Origin: Rostratula benghalensis
Lineage: Eukaryota; Chordata; Aves; Charadriiformes; Rostratulidae
DNA: 64,000 nucleotides
NCBI GenBank assembly: GCA_013399305.1
Contig: VXAI01000038.1
Coordinates: 5,394,151 to 5,458,150, forward strand
Direction: 5' to 3'
Part shown: positions 40,646 to 51,262 of the stretch, in pieces
Numbering within the stretch: the stretch's first letter is position 1
Layout of the letters: the number at the start of each line of letters is the position of its first letter
Translations under genes and position numbers: made by a program
Notes under the pieces: generated by a model
What the model was told of the DNA's origin: nothing
Database searches by the model: none
Seen by the model: the letters and a program-made list of their open reading frames with translations, nothing else

Positions 40646-40954
40646 TACAGGATTGGTGAATCATCACATCATGCTGTCATTTGTGGAAGTGCAACAGATG
40701 GAGAAACAGTCATCAATGATCCACCAGAAGCCATCTCAGGGCTGAAACTGGTGTCATGGGGCGCCCTAAGAGAGACAACTGTGATGGAAGACAGCCTCTG
40801 GAGACAGCCTGCAGGAACCCTGAATCACAGCATTTCTGATGGGTGGGTATCTTTTACTACAGGAAGCGATGTGACCACATCACTCACAGAGGTGTCAGAA
40901 GCAAGGCAACACCACAGCTACTATTATCTGATGAACATTAAATCAGCCATCTAA
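40646..40954 (+). other. Terminal-exon-like open segment, unrecognised
   Basis: A T-rich acceptor (tttttttttgcaatcttag type) ends at 40,645. From the next base an open frame of 102 codons runs to TAA at 40,952-40,954. No ATG lies in its first third, so it could only be coding if spliced to an upstream exon. The composition is ordinary for a soluble protein (runs such as DGETVINDPPEAISG), but I recognise no family. Open stretches of this length are not rare in this window. A real last coding exon, a long noncoding RNA exon or chance are all possible. Confidence 0.2.
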
Positions 40955-40961
40955 CGATTAT

Positions 40962-41003
40962 GCATTGCAGTGCAATCTTTAATGACTTGATTGCACGCGA
41001 TGT
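40962..41003 (+). other. Imperfect hairpin, 14 base pairs
   Basis: The arm from 40,962 to 40,976 pairs with 40,990-41,003. Seven pairs (GTGCAAT with ATTGCAC) sit next to a 13-base loop. One bulged A and seven more pairs, including two G-T, follow outward. It contains agtgcaat, the miR-130/301 seed word, but it is shorter than a normal microRNA precursor. Confidence 0.3.
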
Positions 41004-41012
41004 TGGTGGAGG

Positions 41013-42749
41013 ACCTGGCCCAACGACTGCCCAGGGCAAACTTTGTGAGATAAATCAGCTGAAGTGCAAGCCCCGCTGTGTGCGAGACTCGCTTTCTTGT
41101 TGGGGGGGTGGAAAGCCATGGACAGAGTGAGTCAGTGTTTGAGTGTTCTGCCTGAAGGGACAGAAGCGATAGCTGCCGAGCAAGTCACCTGGAATGAAAT
41201 TCCCCCCAGAGGCTGTTGCTAATTGTGTCACTAATTTCCTGGTAGCTGTCATATGATAGTGTGCAGCACCTGGACACGTGTTGTAGCACCACTGGTAAAG
41301 TACAACTGCAGTGAATGCTGGTTGTGCTGTGTGTGAACAAAGGAGGTGTTATTGATACAGTGGTGAGTAGGGGAGAAAATTGTGCTGAAGGCATCCCAAA
41401 ATTGTGCATCTTAATCAGTGCCTGCTTTCTTGGGTTTTTGTCTGAGCAATAGGAATGGTGCCAAATTCAGCTGGAAGGCTGTTATGCAAACAAACACCAG
41501 TGATGTGAAGCTCCCACATCAGTATCATTAGTGAGGGTAAAAGAAAAGCTACCTATTGTATTTATTAAATCATACTGCAGAGAGGGGAAAAATACCTTGG
41601 GGTTTGATTTAGTGTTGTCCCTCCCATGTGAATATCAGGGAATTTTGTTGTTTTTAATATAAAGCCATACAGAACAGGTGTTACATTTCACTGCCACCCT
41701 CAGGGAGCCAAACCAGTGGAGTAACTTGAACCTAAACTGGTCCAGTTACATCCTCTGCCCCATGAAGATGGGGAGAGTAAGTGAAGTGGCCAGTGAGGAG
41801 GCTGAACTTTTTCTGCTAAGTCTAGAGGCAGGAGGATGTGGATGGGAGGTTCAGGGTGTGTATCCCAGCTGACCAGGAGACTTGTTCCAGAAGTAATTCT
41901 GTCTGTGCTGTCCTGTAAAGGTCCCTACAGTCATAAAAGCAGAAGTGGAGATGCACGTGCTGTTACCCCGGGACAGGATTGTCCCACACCTCTCACCTGA
42001 GAAGGGGTCAACCCTGTGCTGACCCTGCTGAGCACAGGCCTTGGGCTGCTCCTGGTGGTTCTCCAGCCTCGTATGCTGTCTCCCCTCCCCAGGGTGAGCT
42101 CCACGCTGCCGAGTCTAGTAAGAAATTAGCTCCTTGATTTTCAAATGCAGTAGAAGTGGTTTGGTAAGTCAGCTCTCCTATGGCTAAAGATCCTGCTCCT
42201 ATTTTTATTTTAAGCATTTGCAAAGGTCAGCAGTTCTGGCTGTTGAGAGCACATTGTGTATTTGATTTCATTTTTATCAGTTTCCCCTAAAAACCAATAC
42301 AGCTATAACAGGACTCCACTAAATTTGTGAAATAAATGGAAAGACAATGCCTTTTATTTGCAGATAATTGTAAAATCAAGACAAGACAGACTTGGAAAAG
42401 CCAGTTCAAAACTGTAAATAGGGAAGGAAGGAAAAGGTAGAGGGAAAGAGACAGTATAGTCAGAGCAATTTATCTTTAAATTTTACTTTTTTTAGTGAAG
42501 AAAGAGAAAGAACTTGTATTACATTAGCATTGCCAAATCCTGGTAAGACTTAAGACAGTTGCAGAGATGGTTATACTGGTAAAAGTAAAACCCTTTGGAG
42601 AATGTAATAAGTTAATTTTCTTGGCAGAATTAGGAAATAAGCAGCTGAAGAGAATCAGCAGAGACAGAAAATCACAACAGAGAAGTGGGAAAAATCTATT
42701 CAGTGACAGGCCTGGCTCACAACTTCGGAATTAATCAAAAGGGACAAGG
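41013..42749. other. Noncoding stretch, no gene recognised
   Basis: No recognisable coding sequence, RNA gene or repeat. Confidence 0.6.
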
Positions 42750-42835
42750 AATGTAGTTGCCTGGGTCTCAGTTTAACAAGGTACTTAAGCATGTGCTTAA
42801 ACTTAAGTCAGTAGTTAAACTGACTTAAGAACTTG
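42750..42835. mobile_element. Fragment of an old palindromic interspersed repeat
   Basis: The phrase gtacttaagcatgtgcttaa followed by acttaagtcagt...actgacttaag is like an ancient palindromic repeat I recall from turtles, crocodilians and birds. In that repeat CTTAAGCATGTGCTTAA-type words flank a short palindromic centre. The palindromic core at 42,802-42,829 is perfect: 11-base arms and a 6-base loop. I cannot give the family name. The repeat assignment rests on recall of its wording, while the inverted repeat itself is seen directly. Confidence 0.55.
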
Positions 42836-45341
42836 GAATATGACCTCAGCAGAGCCTTTCCAAGTTATTCTATAATTAATCTCTGCAATATTAACTTGTG
42901 GATGTTCAAGGACACATTAGTGCTAACTATGTAACTAAACCACAGCAGCAGACAACTGTTGTTTTTCAGTGTTTATGAAAGAAAACATAGCTAGGCCCTG
43001 AAGAGTCAATACATCTATTTTGCTTCTTGCTTGCACTGAAAATGAGATCAGCGGTACGTTTATTACCTTTCCTAAATCATCCCAGACAGCCAGCAACCAC
43101 CTTTTGCAAGAAGTTTTCTAGCTGGCTGCTTGAGGACAAGTTAACCCCTGCTTCGATTCCCTTGTGTGAGGATATTTTCCCTGCAATGACTTTGATGTTT
43201 ACTGGACAAAGCGGAGTGGAATCAGGAGAAAATAAAAAAAAATCCTTTTCACCTGCACTGCTTGATGCTGCTGTGATAAACGTACCTTATTTTTTAACAG
43301 CTATTTTGGAAGATCCTTCCAATCTAACATGAGTATGAACTACAAATTACAAAGTTATCTGAGCTTCCCTGTAGTAAGTGCAAGAAGATATATTCAGCCT
43401 ATCCTAGAATAGATCCATAATGCTGAATAAATTTCTCCCCATATTGACCCCGTGACTGTCTGCTTTCTCGATAAATAACATCAGAGGATGTACAGTTGAT
43501 TTTCTGACAAGGAATGGCCTTTTTGTTTTGCTCTGCTCTTGTCATTTTCTGGTTAAAAAACCCCCCAGTATTCCAAAGCTTTAAATTATTTCCTTTTATT
43601 TGATTAAAGTTTAGCTGACGAGTTTTTTTCTGAAGTGTAATGGGTGTAGAGTGTCTTTGAGATATTCTACAGAAACCCATTTTCTCAACTAATTTCTCAT
43701 CAAATATCTCAACATGATTTTCGGCAGCTTATAACCATGAGGGAGACCAAAGCTGTCACCGGGGTCTACACTTCTGCAGAGAAACCATGGCAGGGTTAGC
43801 TCCGGTGCTGCCCACTTAATAAACTTGATATCTAAGAGAGAGTTTAATGGGAGTCAGATAAAGCATTGAAAGATTTACTTCTTTGCCTGTCTCTGGGTTT
43901 GGTGGCTCTCTGGAAGAGAAAACACCACTTCCATAATTCACACGCCCTTTAAGCACAAGACGTTCTTTTCCTTAATCTTAAAAAACTGGGAGGGGAGGGA
44001 GAATTTTGTTGCCTGGTTTTCAGTTTTGAGATTTTTATCTAGAAATCTCGTGCCTTATTTTTAAAGTTTGTGGGTGAGGAATTTGAAATGAGTTGAAATT
44101 AATATTTCCAAGAGCTTGCTACAGTAGTCAGCTTGTCACTTCTTCTCCCCCTCCACCCTTCACAAAGACTGCAGCCTTAGGGCTCTACAGTGTTTTCAGA
44201 TCGTTACAGCCGTCATCCTGCCCTTGACTAGTTTATCAGCATTTTAACATTTTGTGTTCCCAAAGGCAGGGTGCAAAGTTCCTCATCCATCTAAATACCA
44301 CAATTCCCAGTCCATCTAAATACCACAATTCCCACAAGGGGAGGTTACAAACCTGCTCTGCCGGTTTCTCCATCTTCCTCATGGGGAAAAACTGTTTGAA
44401 ATGGTCAGGACGTGTCTGCCACCTTTGTGAACACATTCACAGATCCTAAGGGCTATTAAAATACAAGCATAAATCTAAAAATACCTGCACTAGGCAGTCC
44501 TTACTCCTGGCATTCCACTTGCCATTCTTGACTTTGAAAGCTTTGGTTGGGAGTCCAGTGAGCAGCCTGTGTCCTGTGTGATTCTGTAATAATGAACAGC
44601 CAGTACTGAAAAACCCAACAGAAATTTGTCCTCCAAAACATCACAAGTAAACCCCCAAACATGATCCTTTTGCATGAAGCACCCCAAAATGGGATGAAAT
44701 AAAAGGATAAATCCAAAAAATATAATTTTTAAGATAAACCACAGACTATATTTTAATAAAATAATTCCAAATAATACTTGATCAAAGGCTTAAAAATGGC
44801 TGATCATGGTTTTCTTAGCTTGAATAATAAAAGAAAATGTTCCTTCCCAGTTATAAAAAGATTTTCAGTAGTAATTGGAGTGGTATAGACACAGATAATG
44901 TGGATGGGGGCAGTTTGACAACTAAGTGCCTTTTAAAAATCCCAGAAGATATTGATCTTCCAGTATATTTCAAATTCTCATTTCTATTTTTAAATTAGTT
45001 TTATTGGAGAGTTCGTAAGTGGTGAAACAATGCTGAAGTGTGTGAGCTTTGACTGCTACAGGAGAATGCATACTTGTTAAACTTACAAACTCTGAGTACA
45101 CTTGTAGATATGTTTTAGTATGATGGTCTTATGTGCTAAAGTCTACATTTGGGAGGGATTTGATTTGACTAAACTTCTTTAAACGAGTGTAGCAGATCAG
45201 AAGGTACCTGCTTTGAGCGTGCACTTCTTACCACAGTCTGATTCCACATTTTTCAGAGTGCCTCTTACATATGCTCTATCAGCCCATAATTCTCCAAAAA
45301 GAGGAACAGCTTGTTATTAATTTGTGTCTATTTCCTCACAG
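42836..45341. other. Noncoding stretch, no gene recognised
   Basis: AT-leaning unique sequence with no recognised gene. It contains the 25-base tandem duplication at 44,287. Confidence 0.6.
44287..44334. repeat. Tandem duplication, period 25
   Basis: Two copies of ccatctaaataccacaattc plus cca stand directly in tandem, starting at 44,287 and 44,312, and are identical over 23 bases. The lack of divergence suggests a recent event, possibly polymorphic. Confidence 0.9.
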
Positions 45342-45526
45342 GAAATCTTCTAGGATTTTACCACGGAAGGAGCCATATGATCGATGGAGTAAAGTGTCAG
45401 TGCTGTCAGACAAAATGTCTCTGGCAGGGTACAGCAGCTTTACTGCGAAATCTTGGACACCTTTCACATACCAGACTCTGGAGGCCCAAGCTGTGGAATT
45501 TTCCTCAATTCTCAGGGAATGACATG
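45342..45526 (+). other. Exon-like segment with good splice signals, unrecognised
   Basis: A strong acceptor (tgtctatttcctcacag) ends at 45,341 and a good donor (ATG followed by gtaagg) begins at 45,527. This gives a 185-base internal exon of typical vertebrate length. One frame is open throughout (2 bases, then 61 codons) and contains a Cys-rich CQCCQTKC run. Another frame is open until a TGA four bases before the donor. Neither is recognised. It could be an exon of a long noncoding RNA or of the gene suspected at the right edge, or chance. Confidence 0.22.
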
Positions 45527-46365
45527 GTAAGGCAACATGTATAGAGCTTGAGGCACGGAGGCCATCAGTGGGATCTGGTGGGTGCCTTCCAGTCTAGAAT
45601 AAAAACCTGTGTGCCACATTTCAGAGTACAAATGGAGATAGGATATATGGACGGTTCAAAGCAAGAATCAAATCAGGCTGCACCTGGAGCAGACTCTCCT
45701 GCTTTCACTACGCTGCCTGTCTATACCCCAAACACAGATTGCAGGGCATGTGAAATGTCTTCTTCCTCTCCCTATGTTCACACCTCTTCCCTTCCTCACC
45801 ACAAAGCCATCACCCAAGAGCCTACAGAGCTTTCTTGAGCATGAGTAGTTCATAGACTCCAAGGGACAGAAAGTAAATCCGTTGATGACAAGCTTGGATT
45901 TGTTAATAGTTCTGCTTAATCCAGACACAAGCCTGCCTATACATGCAGCAAAGTTCACTGTAGATGCTCTCTCAATTACTTTCTTTCTGAAAAAAAGCAA
46001 AGGTAATTTATCTGTAATTTTGATCACCTCATTTATTTTCATAATGTCTTAAAGTATTGCTACCATGCATGGATCTCTTTTTCTTGCCATTCCAATGCAG
46101 GTCAGTGGGGTGCGGTTTTCTTAGTCGTTTTTGATCAGCTCACAGCTTTCAGTACTGACCCTGCTGACATAAGCCATATCTGCAAATTCATTTGCACTGA
46201 AAAAAACAAAAAGAAAGAGAAGTTGGGGAAATTAAATCTCAGCAAAGTCAAACAGTTTGCAAGGTGTAGTGCCTAGAACATTTTGTATTGGCCTTGTGCA
46301 TAAAGGTTGGAGAATATGACAGTTATTGCATGTCATTCAGCAATTTCCTGTATGAGTCAGTGCAG
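45527..46365. other. Noncoding stretch, no gene recognised
   Basis: Open frames on both strands (45,548-45,838 + and 45,668-46,042 -) overlap one another and have no recognised content. Confidence 0.55.
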
Positions 46366-46453
46366 AGCTATTCGCCCCAAGGAACTTGCAGAAAACTTCA
46401 TTCTTAAGTCACTTGAAAGTAAAGAGGATGATGCACTTCAGACTATGATGTCT
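46366..46453 (+). other. Exon-like segment with a consensus donor, unrecognised
   Basis: An 88-base segment lies between a weak acceptor (gagtcagtgcag) and a perfect donor (gtaagt) at 46,454. It reads 29 codons of ordinary hydrophilic protein (contains RPKELAENFILKSLESKEDD). The acceptor has a poor pyrimidine tract, which counts against it. No family recognised. Confidence 0.18.
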
Positions 46454-47559
46454 GTAAGTAAGCTCTCTGGTGTGGTCTGCAGCACTGACCTGGTCTTTGG
46501 TATCTGGCAATCGTTCACTGGCCATTCAACCCAGCCTGTAAAGGTCACTGTAAAGTTCCCAGGACTTTTATTTGCATTCACATGGGCCCAAATATGATGG
46601 TTTTTTTCATAGTATGTTTTTCCTAACTTTTCTTTCAGTGATTCCTTTAGAAAACCTCATTTCTCATTCATAAGGCCAAATTTCCATTAGGCCAAACTTC
46701 ACTTTCACTTTGGAAAAATCACAGCCTCAGGAGGATTTGGGTTCACCTGCCTGAGAACACGGAAATTAACATTCAGCAGTTGTCTGCAAGGCTTCCACAT
46801 TCATTTGATTTCAAAAAGCATTTCTTTTGTTGTTGTGTAGGTTTTTTTAAGTAGAGAAACTCCCGGATTGTAGTCCTTCTCCCACGTGCACCTCCTTTTG
46901 TACAAGTGTGTCTCTGTCCTTAGCTGTGGCTCCTCCCTTTCACCTTACTGTAGGCAGCAGCAGCTCTTTACTTTGCCCAGGCAGTCGCAGAAAATAACTG
47001 AAAAAACTTTGTCGCTAAAAATGTGAACGTAGTGAAAACAAGCCATAGCCTGCTGGAGAGCGTTAATTCCTTTTTTCTTTATCTTCTATTACCCTCTAGT
47101 GGCTGAGCCCTTCAGCAACAGCATCTGAAGTAAAGCAGTTAACTGAAGGTTTTCATGCATTGATCTTTAACTGACCATATGAGACCTCTAAATTTCCAAT
47201 AAATTTTACCTTTTTAAAAGAAGCCTTTCTTCAAAATAATAGAAAACTTAAAAAAAACCCCAAAAATCAACAATCCCAATCAGTTTATCTTTGAAGGATA
47301 TGAATGTGAGAAACAGGATCTTCCTGCCAAACCAGAAAAAACGGTCTTCAACACTGAACGATAGAGAACCACAGCAGGAAGATAAAAATGGGCCCTAAAA
47401 ATTGATAAAGGCCTATTTTTATCTTCCCTGACATCTTTCCAGACTAGGTAAGGAATGGAAAAGTCTATGAATTTAAATATTAAATACTTAGGAAAGGATG
47501 AGTGTATTAAAAACTTCCATTTTTACTGGTGGTTGTCATGGAGGAACAATCATTCAAGT
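46454..47559. other. Noncoding stretch, no gene recognised
   Basis: No gene recognised. It includes the - oriented CTCF-like motif at 47,090. Confidence 0.55.
47090..47102 (-). promoter_or_regulatory. CTCF-like core motif, - orientation
   Basis: The 13-mer taccctctagtgg matches the reverse CTCF core (YGCCMYCTRSTGG) at 12 of 13 positions, with A in place of G at position 2. It points back towards the two + sites at 30.3 and 30.5 kb, which is the convergent arrangement seen at loop anchors. Confidence 0.4.
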
Positions 47560-48260
47560 TTCCTAGGGAATAAAACGTTATAATTTTAAGCTTCTATTTC
47601 TAATTTCAAGTTGAATGTTTTGCATTGTGTGGTTTGTTCATTTTAAATTTATCAAAGCGTCGGAACAGTACGTCTCTTATTATTAACAAATTAGCAGCCT
47701 TTCATTCTCCTGATTTCTATTAAAGCAATAAAATAAATCTGAAGGCGGTCGGATAACTTTTAACACTTTTATAACTTAGAGCGGAGTAAAGAGGTTCAGA
47801 TGTGTATGTCCTTCAGAAAAATTACATTAAATTTCATTTCATTTTCTCTGACTTTGGGGACATTAGAAACGTTCAGCGAGGGCTCGTGAGGAGCTGTTTG
47901 CACTGTCATGGAAATGGGTTGTGTGATATTAGCTCTGTTCTGGCAGAATATGTAAATAACCAGCGTGGTTCTAGTTAGGAACAGGAGAACAGGACATTCA
48001 ATTGGAAATTACATGGTTTCAGTGTGAGTCTATTGTTTATTGCAACTAACAGAAACAATTCAATCAAATTTGCATAACTGCCCAATAGTTAGACATTTCA
48101 TGTGATATATTTAATGGCACTGTTTTCATCTGGCAAATCTTTCCATAAAAATTATACAGCAAAGCAAACTCAGCACGCATTCTTGATGAAGACTTTTCAA
48201 ATAAATGTATCATATTATTAGAAATTAATTCAGGATATAGTGGAGCTTGGACTTCCAAGC
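47560..48260. promoter_or_regulatory. AT-rich, CpG-retaining block, enhancer candidate
   Basis: This is a continuous AT-rich stretch without transposon or simple-repeat signature. It nevertheless keeps CpGs (gcgtcgg, acgtc, ggcggtcgg, acgttcagcg, ctcgtg, gcgtgg), which neutral vertebrate DNA tends to lose. Homeodomain-like TAATT words and an extended run free of coding frames (about 47,620-48,060) fit a conserved noncoding element. It lies just outside the suggested convergent CTCF pair. Conservation cannot be tested here. Confidence 0.3.
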
Positions 48261-51169
48261 ATATGAATCACGGAACATTCCCCAAAATATGATCAGATGA
48301 ACATCTGTTTGCAACTGGAACAAAATGTACAGAGTGTTTCCCGCCCCCCCCCCCCAGGCCCAGTATATGCAACGGTCCTAAGGAGCAAGTTGTTGCTTTT
48401 GGTTTTGCTGCTCTCAAAATGAGGGCAGCTGCCCAAAAGAGCATCCTCTCTGTCCATGGAACTTCACTGGGGTGAAACTCAGGTGTTGCTGGGGACCTTT
48501 CCTGTCTTGCAGACCCAAACAGCTGGGTACTGTGAAACCTCAGAGGAAAGAAATCACGCCCAAACGTCAGCACAGCACAAGTGTACTGGGGTGTTTTGTC
48601 CCAGTGGGTTTGCTCTCTGCAAACATCAGACCTGTTGCACCCTGATCCCCGAGCTAGAGAAAGAGTGTGTTTATTCTGTGCCACAGGCTTCCTCCCCTCT
48701 GCAGACACGGGGTTTCTCTGCATTCACACTGCGGTGCCGCCCCTCCTCTCCCCTCTGGGCTGTGCTGCTGCCCGTGGCCTGGGGCAGATGGGTCAGGGAC
48801 CCACACTGAGCCCCAGGAGAACCATGTGAAGACGTTCCTCAGGCAAGAACTGTGCTCTCTTGTTTCTTCCCACCTGCAAATGCGCCCATGTTATGGTAGT
48901 GCACCTTTGGGTTTCTCCAGATATATTATTTTTACCTGCCTACGTGTTTTTCTAGTCCAACATCAGAATTCTGGATATTTATCCAGTTTCAAAGAGTAAG
49001 TGATACGTTGTGCACTCATCTATTTCACCTGAGCAATCCTAGACACCAATATAGAACTTCCAGTTGAGTTGAATGTGATTTGGATGCATCACTTGTGCTA
49101 ACCATGGTGATATTCAGGGCCACATAACTATTAAGGAGGAACTTCTCTTGCCAGAGACGAGTCTGTGGGAGGCTGTTGTGTCACTGCCTGCTCCCCCAAA
49201 GCCAGTGCTTTTGCTAAGGTGTTTCTGGAGCTAGGACAGGGAAACCCTGCAACCAGCCTGGATGACAGAGTGCAGTGGTCTGGAAACAGAAGGGGAATTT
49301 CCAGTCACCCCTGTTGTACAATTGCAGTTCTTCTACTTCCATTTTCAAGTGTCCCGTCATTGTTAGTACTTTTAAAGTCCTTTGTCAGTTTTTACTGTCC
49401 CTTTCTCCTAGAGCTATTTATACAACCTAATGTGCCCTAATGATCTCTGAGTTTAGATTCTGATTATGAGACCATTTTCATTCCCTTCATGCAACTTCAG
49501 TGAAAACTAATATTTCTTAGTAAAGGAATTATTTTTTAGTAAAATCATTCCCTTTTAATCTCATTGTATCCTATCTTGTCTTGCTTGGTCTGGTATGAAG
49601 ACTCTGCTTTGCTATCCTCCTTCCACACTTCACAGGTAACAGAACACAGGTGCTCACAGCTAACTCCTAGCTAAAACACCTTCCTAAAGACACCCTTTTG
49701 GTTGGAAGGTATGAATTACTGCAGCACCCAGCTTTGTAGGGCAAAGGAAAATTTTCAGGGGATGAAAGGGGTTGTAGGGCTCTACTGGGACTCTCAGGCC
49801 CATGTGTATTTTTGCTCCGATGCTCTCTGTTGGGACAGGGATATGAGGAATTCCTTGGATTCATAATCAAAGCTACTTTATTGTAGCTAGAGCTTTCTGC
49901 TTCATTCTTTTTGTACTCTGAATGGTTATCCAGTAGGAACTTCCAAAAATACAGCAATTAAATAAGCTGGAGTATCAGATCTAAAAAGCTGTATTTTCTT
50001 GGGATAGAAATCCTTAGAGGAACTGCTTTCTCATGATTCTTTCAACTTTGAAGCTAGAGTCACATTTGACGTTAAGAGAGAATTACCTTTCTTCCAGTAT
50101 GGAGCTGCCTTGCTTTTGTGAGTGGCTCATGGATTAGGAGAGGAGGGAAGTTGAAGACTAATTATTTAAAGTGAATTTAACAATTGTTGTATAAGCCTCA
50201 GTAATATCCACATTAATTTGGTTCTCTCTGAGGCAGTGCTTACAGTTCCTACATCTTTATAGAAAATGTCCTTGTTTTCACAGAATATTATTCCTCAACA
50301 CACCATAATTTTATAGGATGAAGTTATTGCACTTCCCTTTAATTTTCTCAGCTAATTAAAGAAAAAGATGCTTGTTTCTTGGCAATCTACCTGCTTTTGA
50401 AACCTCTAGTGTGTATATCCATATGTATAATCAAGTTTATCACTCTACCAAATTAAAAATTCCTAAGTATAAGATTGCAACTTGAGCCTAGAAATAATTA
50501 GAGTTAGGAAGTTTCTGTTTCCTTGAAACTGTTCCTACGAGGTCCCAATTCTGTAATCTTTGATTACAAATACCCACAGATTTCAAAGCCAAAATTTGAA
50601 TAATTAGAAACTCCAGAATTTAGTCAAAGATAAGGGGAGGAGAATCCTTTGGGATCCTAAGGAGAATCCTGTGGATGTTCTAGTCTGTTTCCTGATGTGT
50701 TACCGTGCCATTAAGACCCAAATTCCTGGGTTTTAGCCAGCATTTGAACGGTGCTTTGTTGCTTTGTGGACCTGTGGCCTTTTGACCACCTTGATGAGCC
50801 AAGCATGGAGCAAAACTAATGACATCTCCCAGATCTCTTTAATCAAAACTCTCAAAATGCAATAAGATTTCTGTTTTAATTGCCTGTCAGCTGCAGCCAG
50901 ATTAGGGCATGTTAACAGGAGTGATGTTTCTGTTTCTAGATTTAAGTGCTTAATTTACAAAAGGCACTATCTCAGGCATCCCAGAGAGGGTACCATGGTC
51001 TGCTGCTGGCAACGTATGGAGTAGTTGCTGTCCTTATCCAGGAATTATCCAGATTCTGATGGACTCTTGACAATGACATTGGTCAGTTTTAAATGTCCAC
51101 CACTGTCCCAGAGAAGAGCAGAAGAGGTTGCTCTGTTCTGTGTTGAGCTGCCTTGTTAGGGGGCAAGAA
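48261..51169. other. Noncoding stretch, no gene recognised
   Basis: The stretch 48,340-48,900 is somewhat GC-richer, with overlapping open frames on both strands (151 codons - at 48,268-48,723; 117 codons + at 48,456-48,809) that I do not accept as genes. The stretch 50,080-50,620 is AT-rich and featureless. Confidence 0.55.
48344..48355. repeat. C12 homopolymer
   Basis: Twelve consecutive C residues. The opposite strand is a G tract and could form a quadruplex with neighbouring G. Runs like this are also error-prone in sequencing. Confidence 0.9.
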
Positions 51170-51262
51170 CTGGACTGTGCTGATGTAAACTGCCTTGACT
51201 TCAATGGAGTTTTCTCAGATTATAGAGTGGTGGAGCTGGATGCAGAATTTGCTGGGGCTTGT
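51170..51262. mobile_element. Fragment of an old sauropsid interspersed repeat
   Basis: The segment tgatgtaaactgcc, then ttgacttcaatggagttttc, then agctggatgcagaatttg follows the wording of an ancient repeat I recall from turtles and archosaurs: ttgacttcaatggagtta, then a gatttaca/accag part, then ctggatgcagaatttggccc-like words. The ttgacttcaatggagtt run is the strongest match. I cannot name the family or orientation. A weaker possible relative (ctgaagtcaacaggaactt) lies at about 61,480. Confidence 0.55.

Noticed and set aside
48268..48723. 151-codon open frame, - strand
   Set aside because: It lies over a GC-richer patch with several overlapping frames on the + strand, crosses the C12 homopolymer (a Gly run) and matches no known protein.
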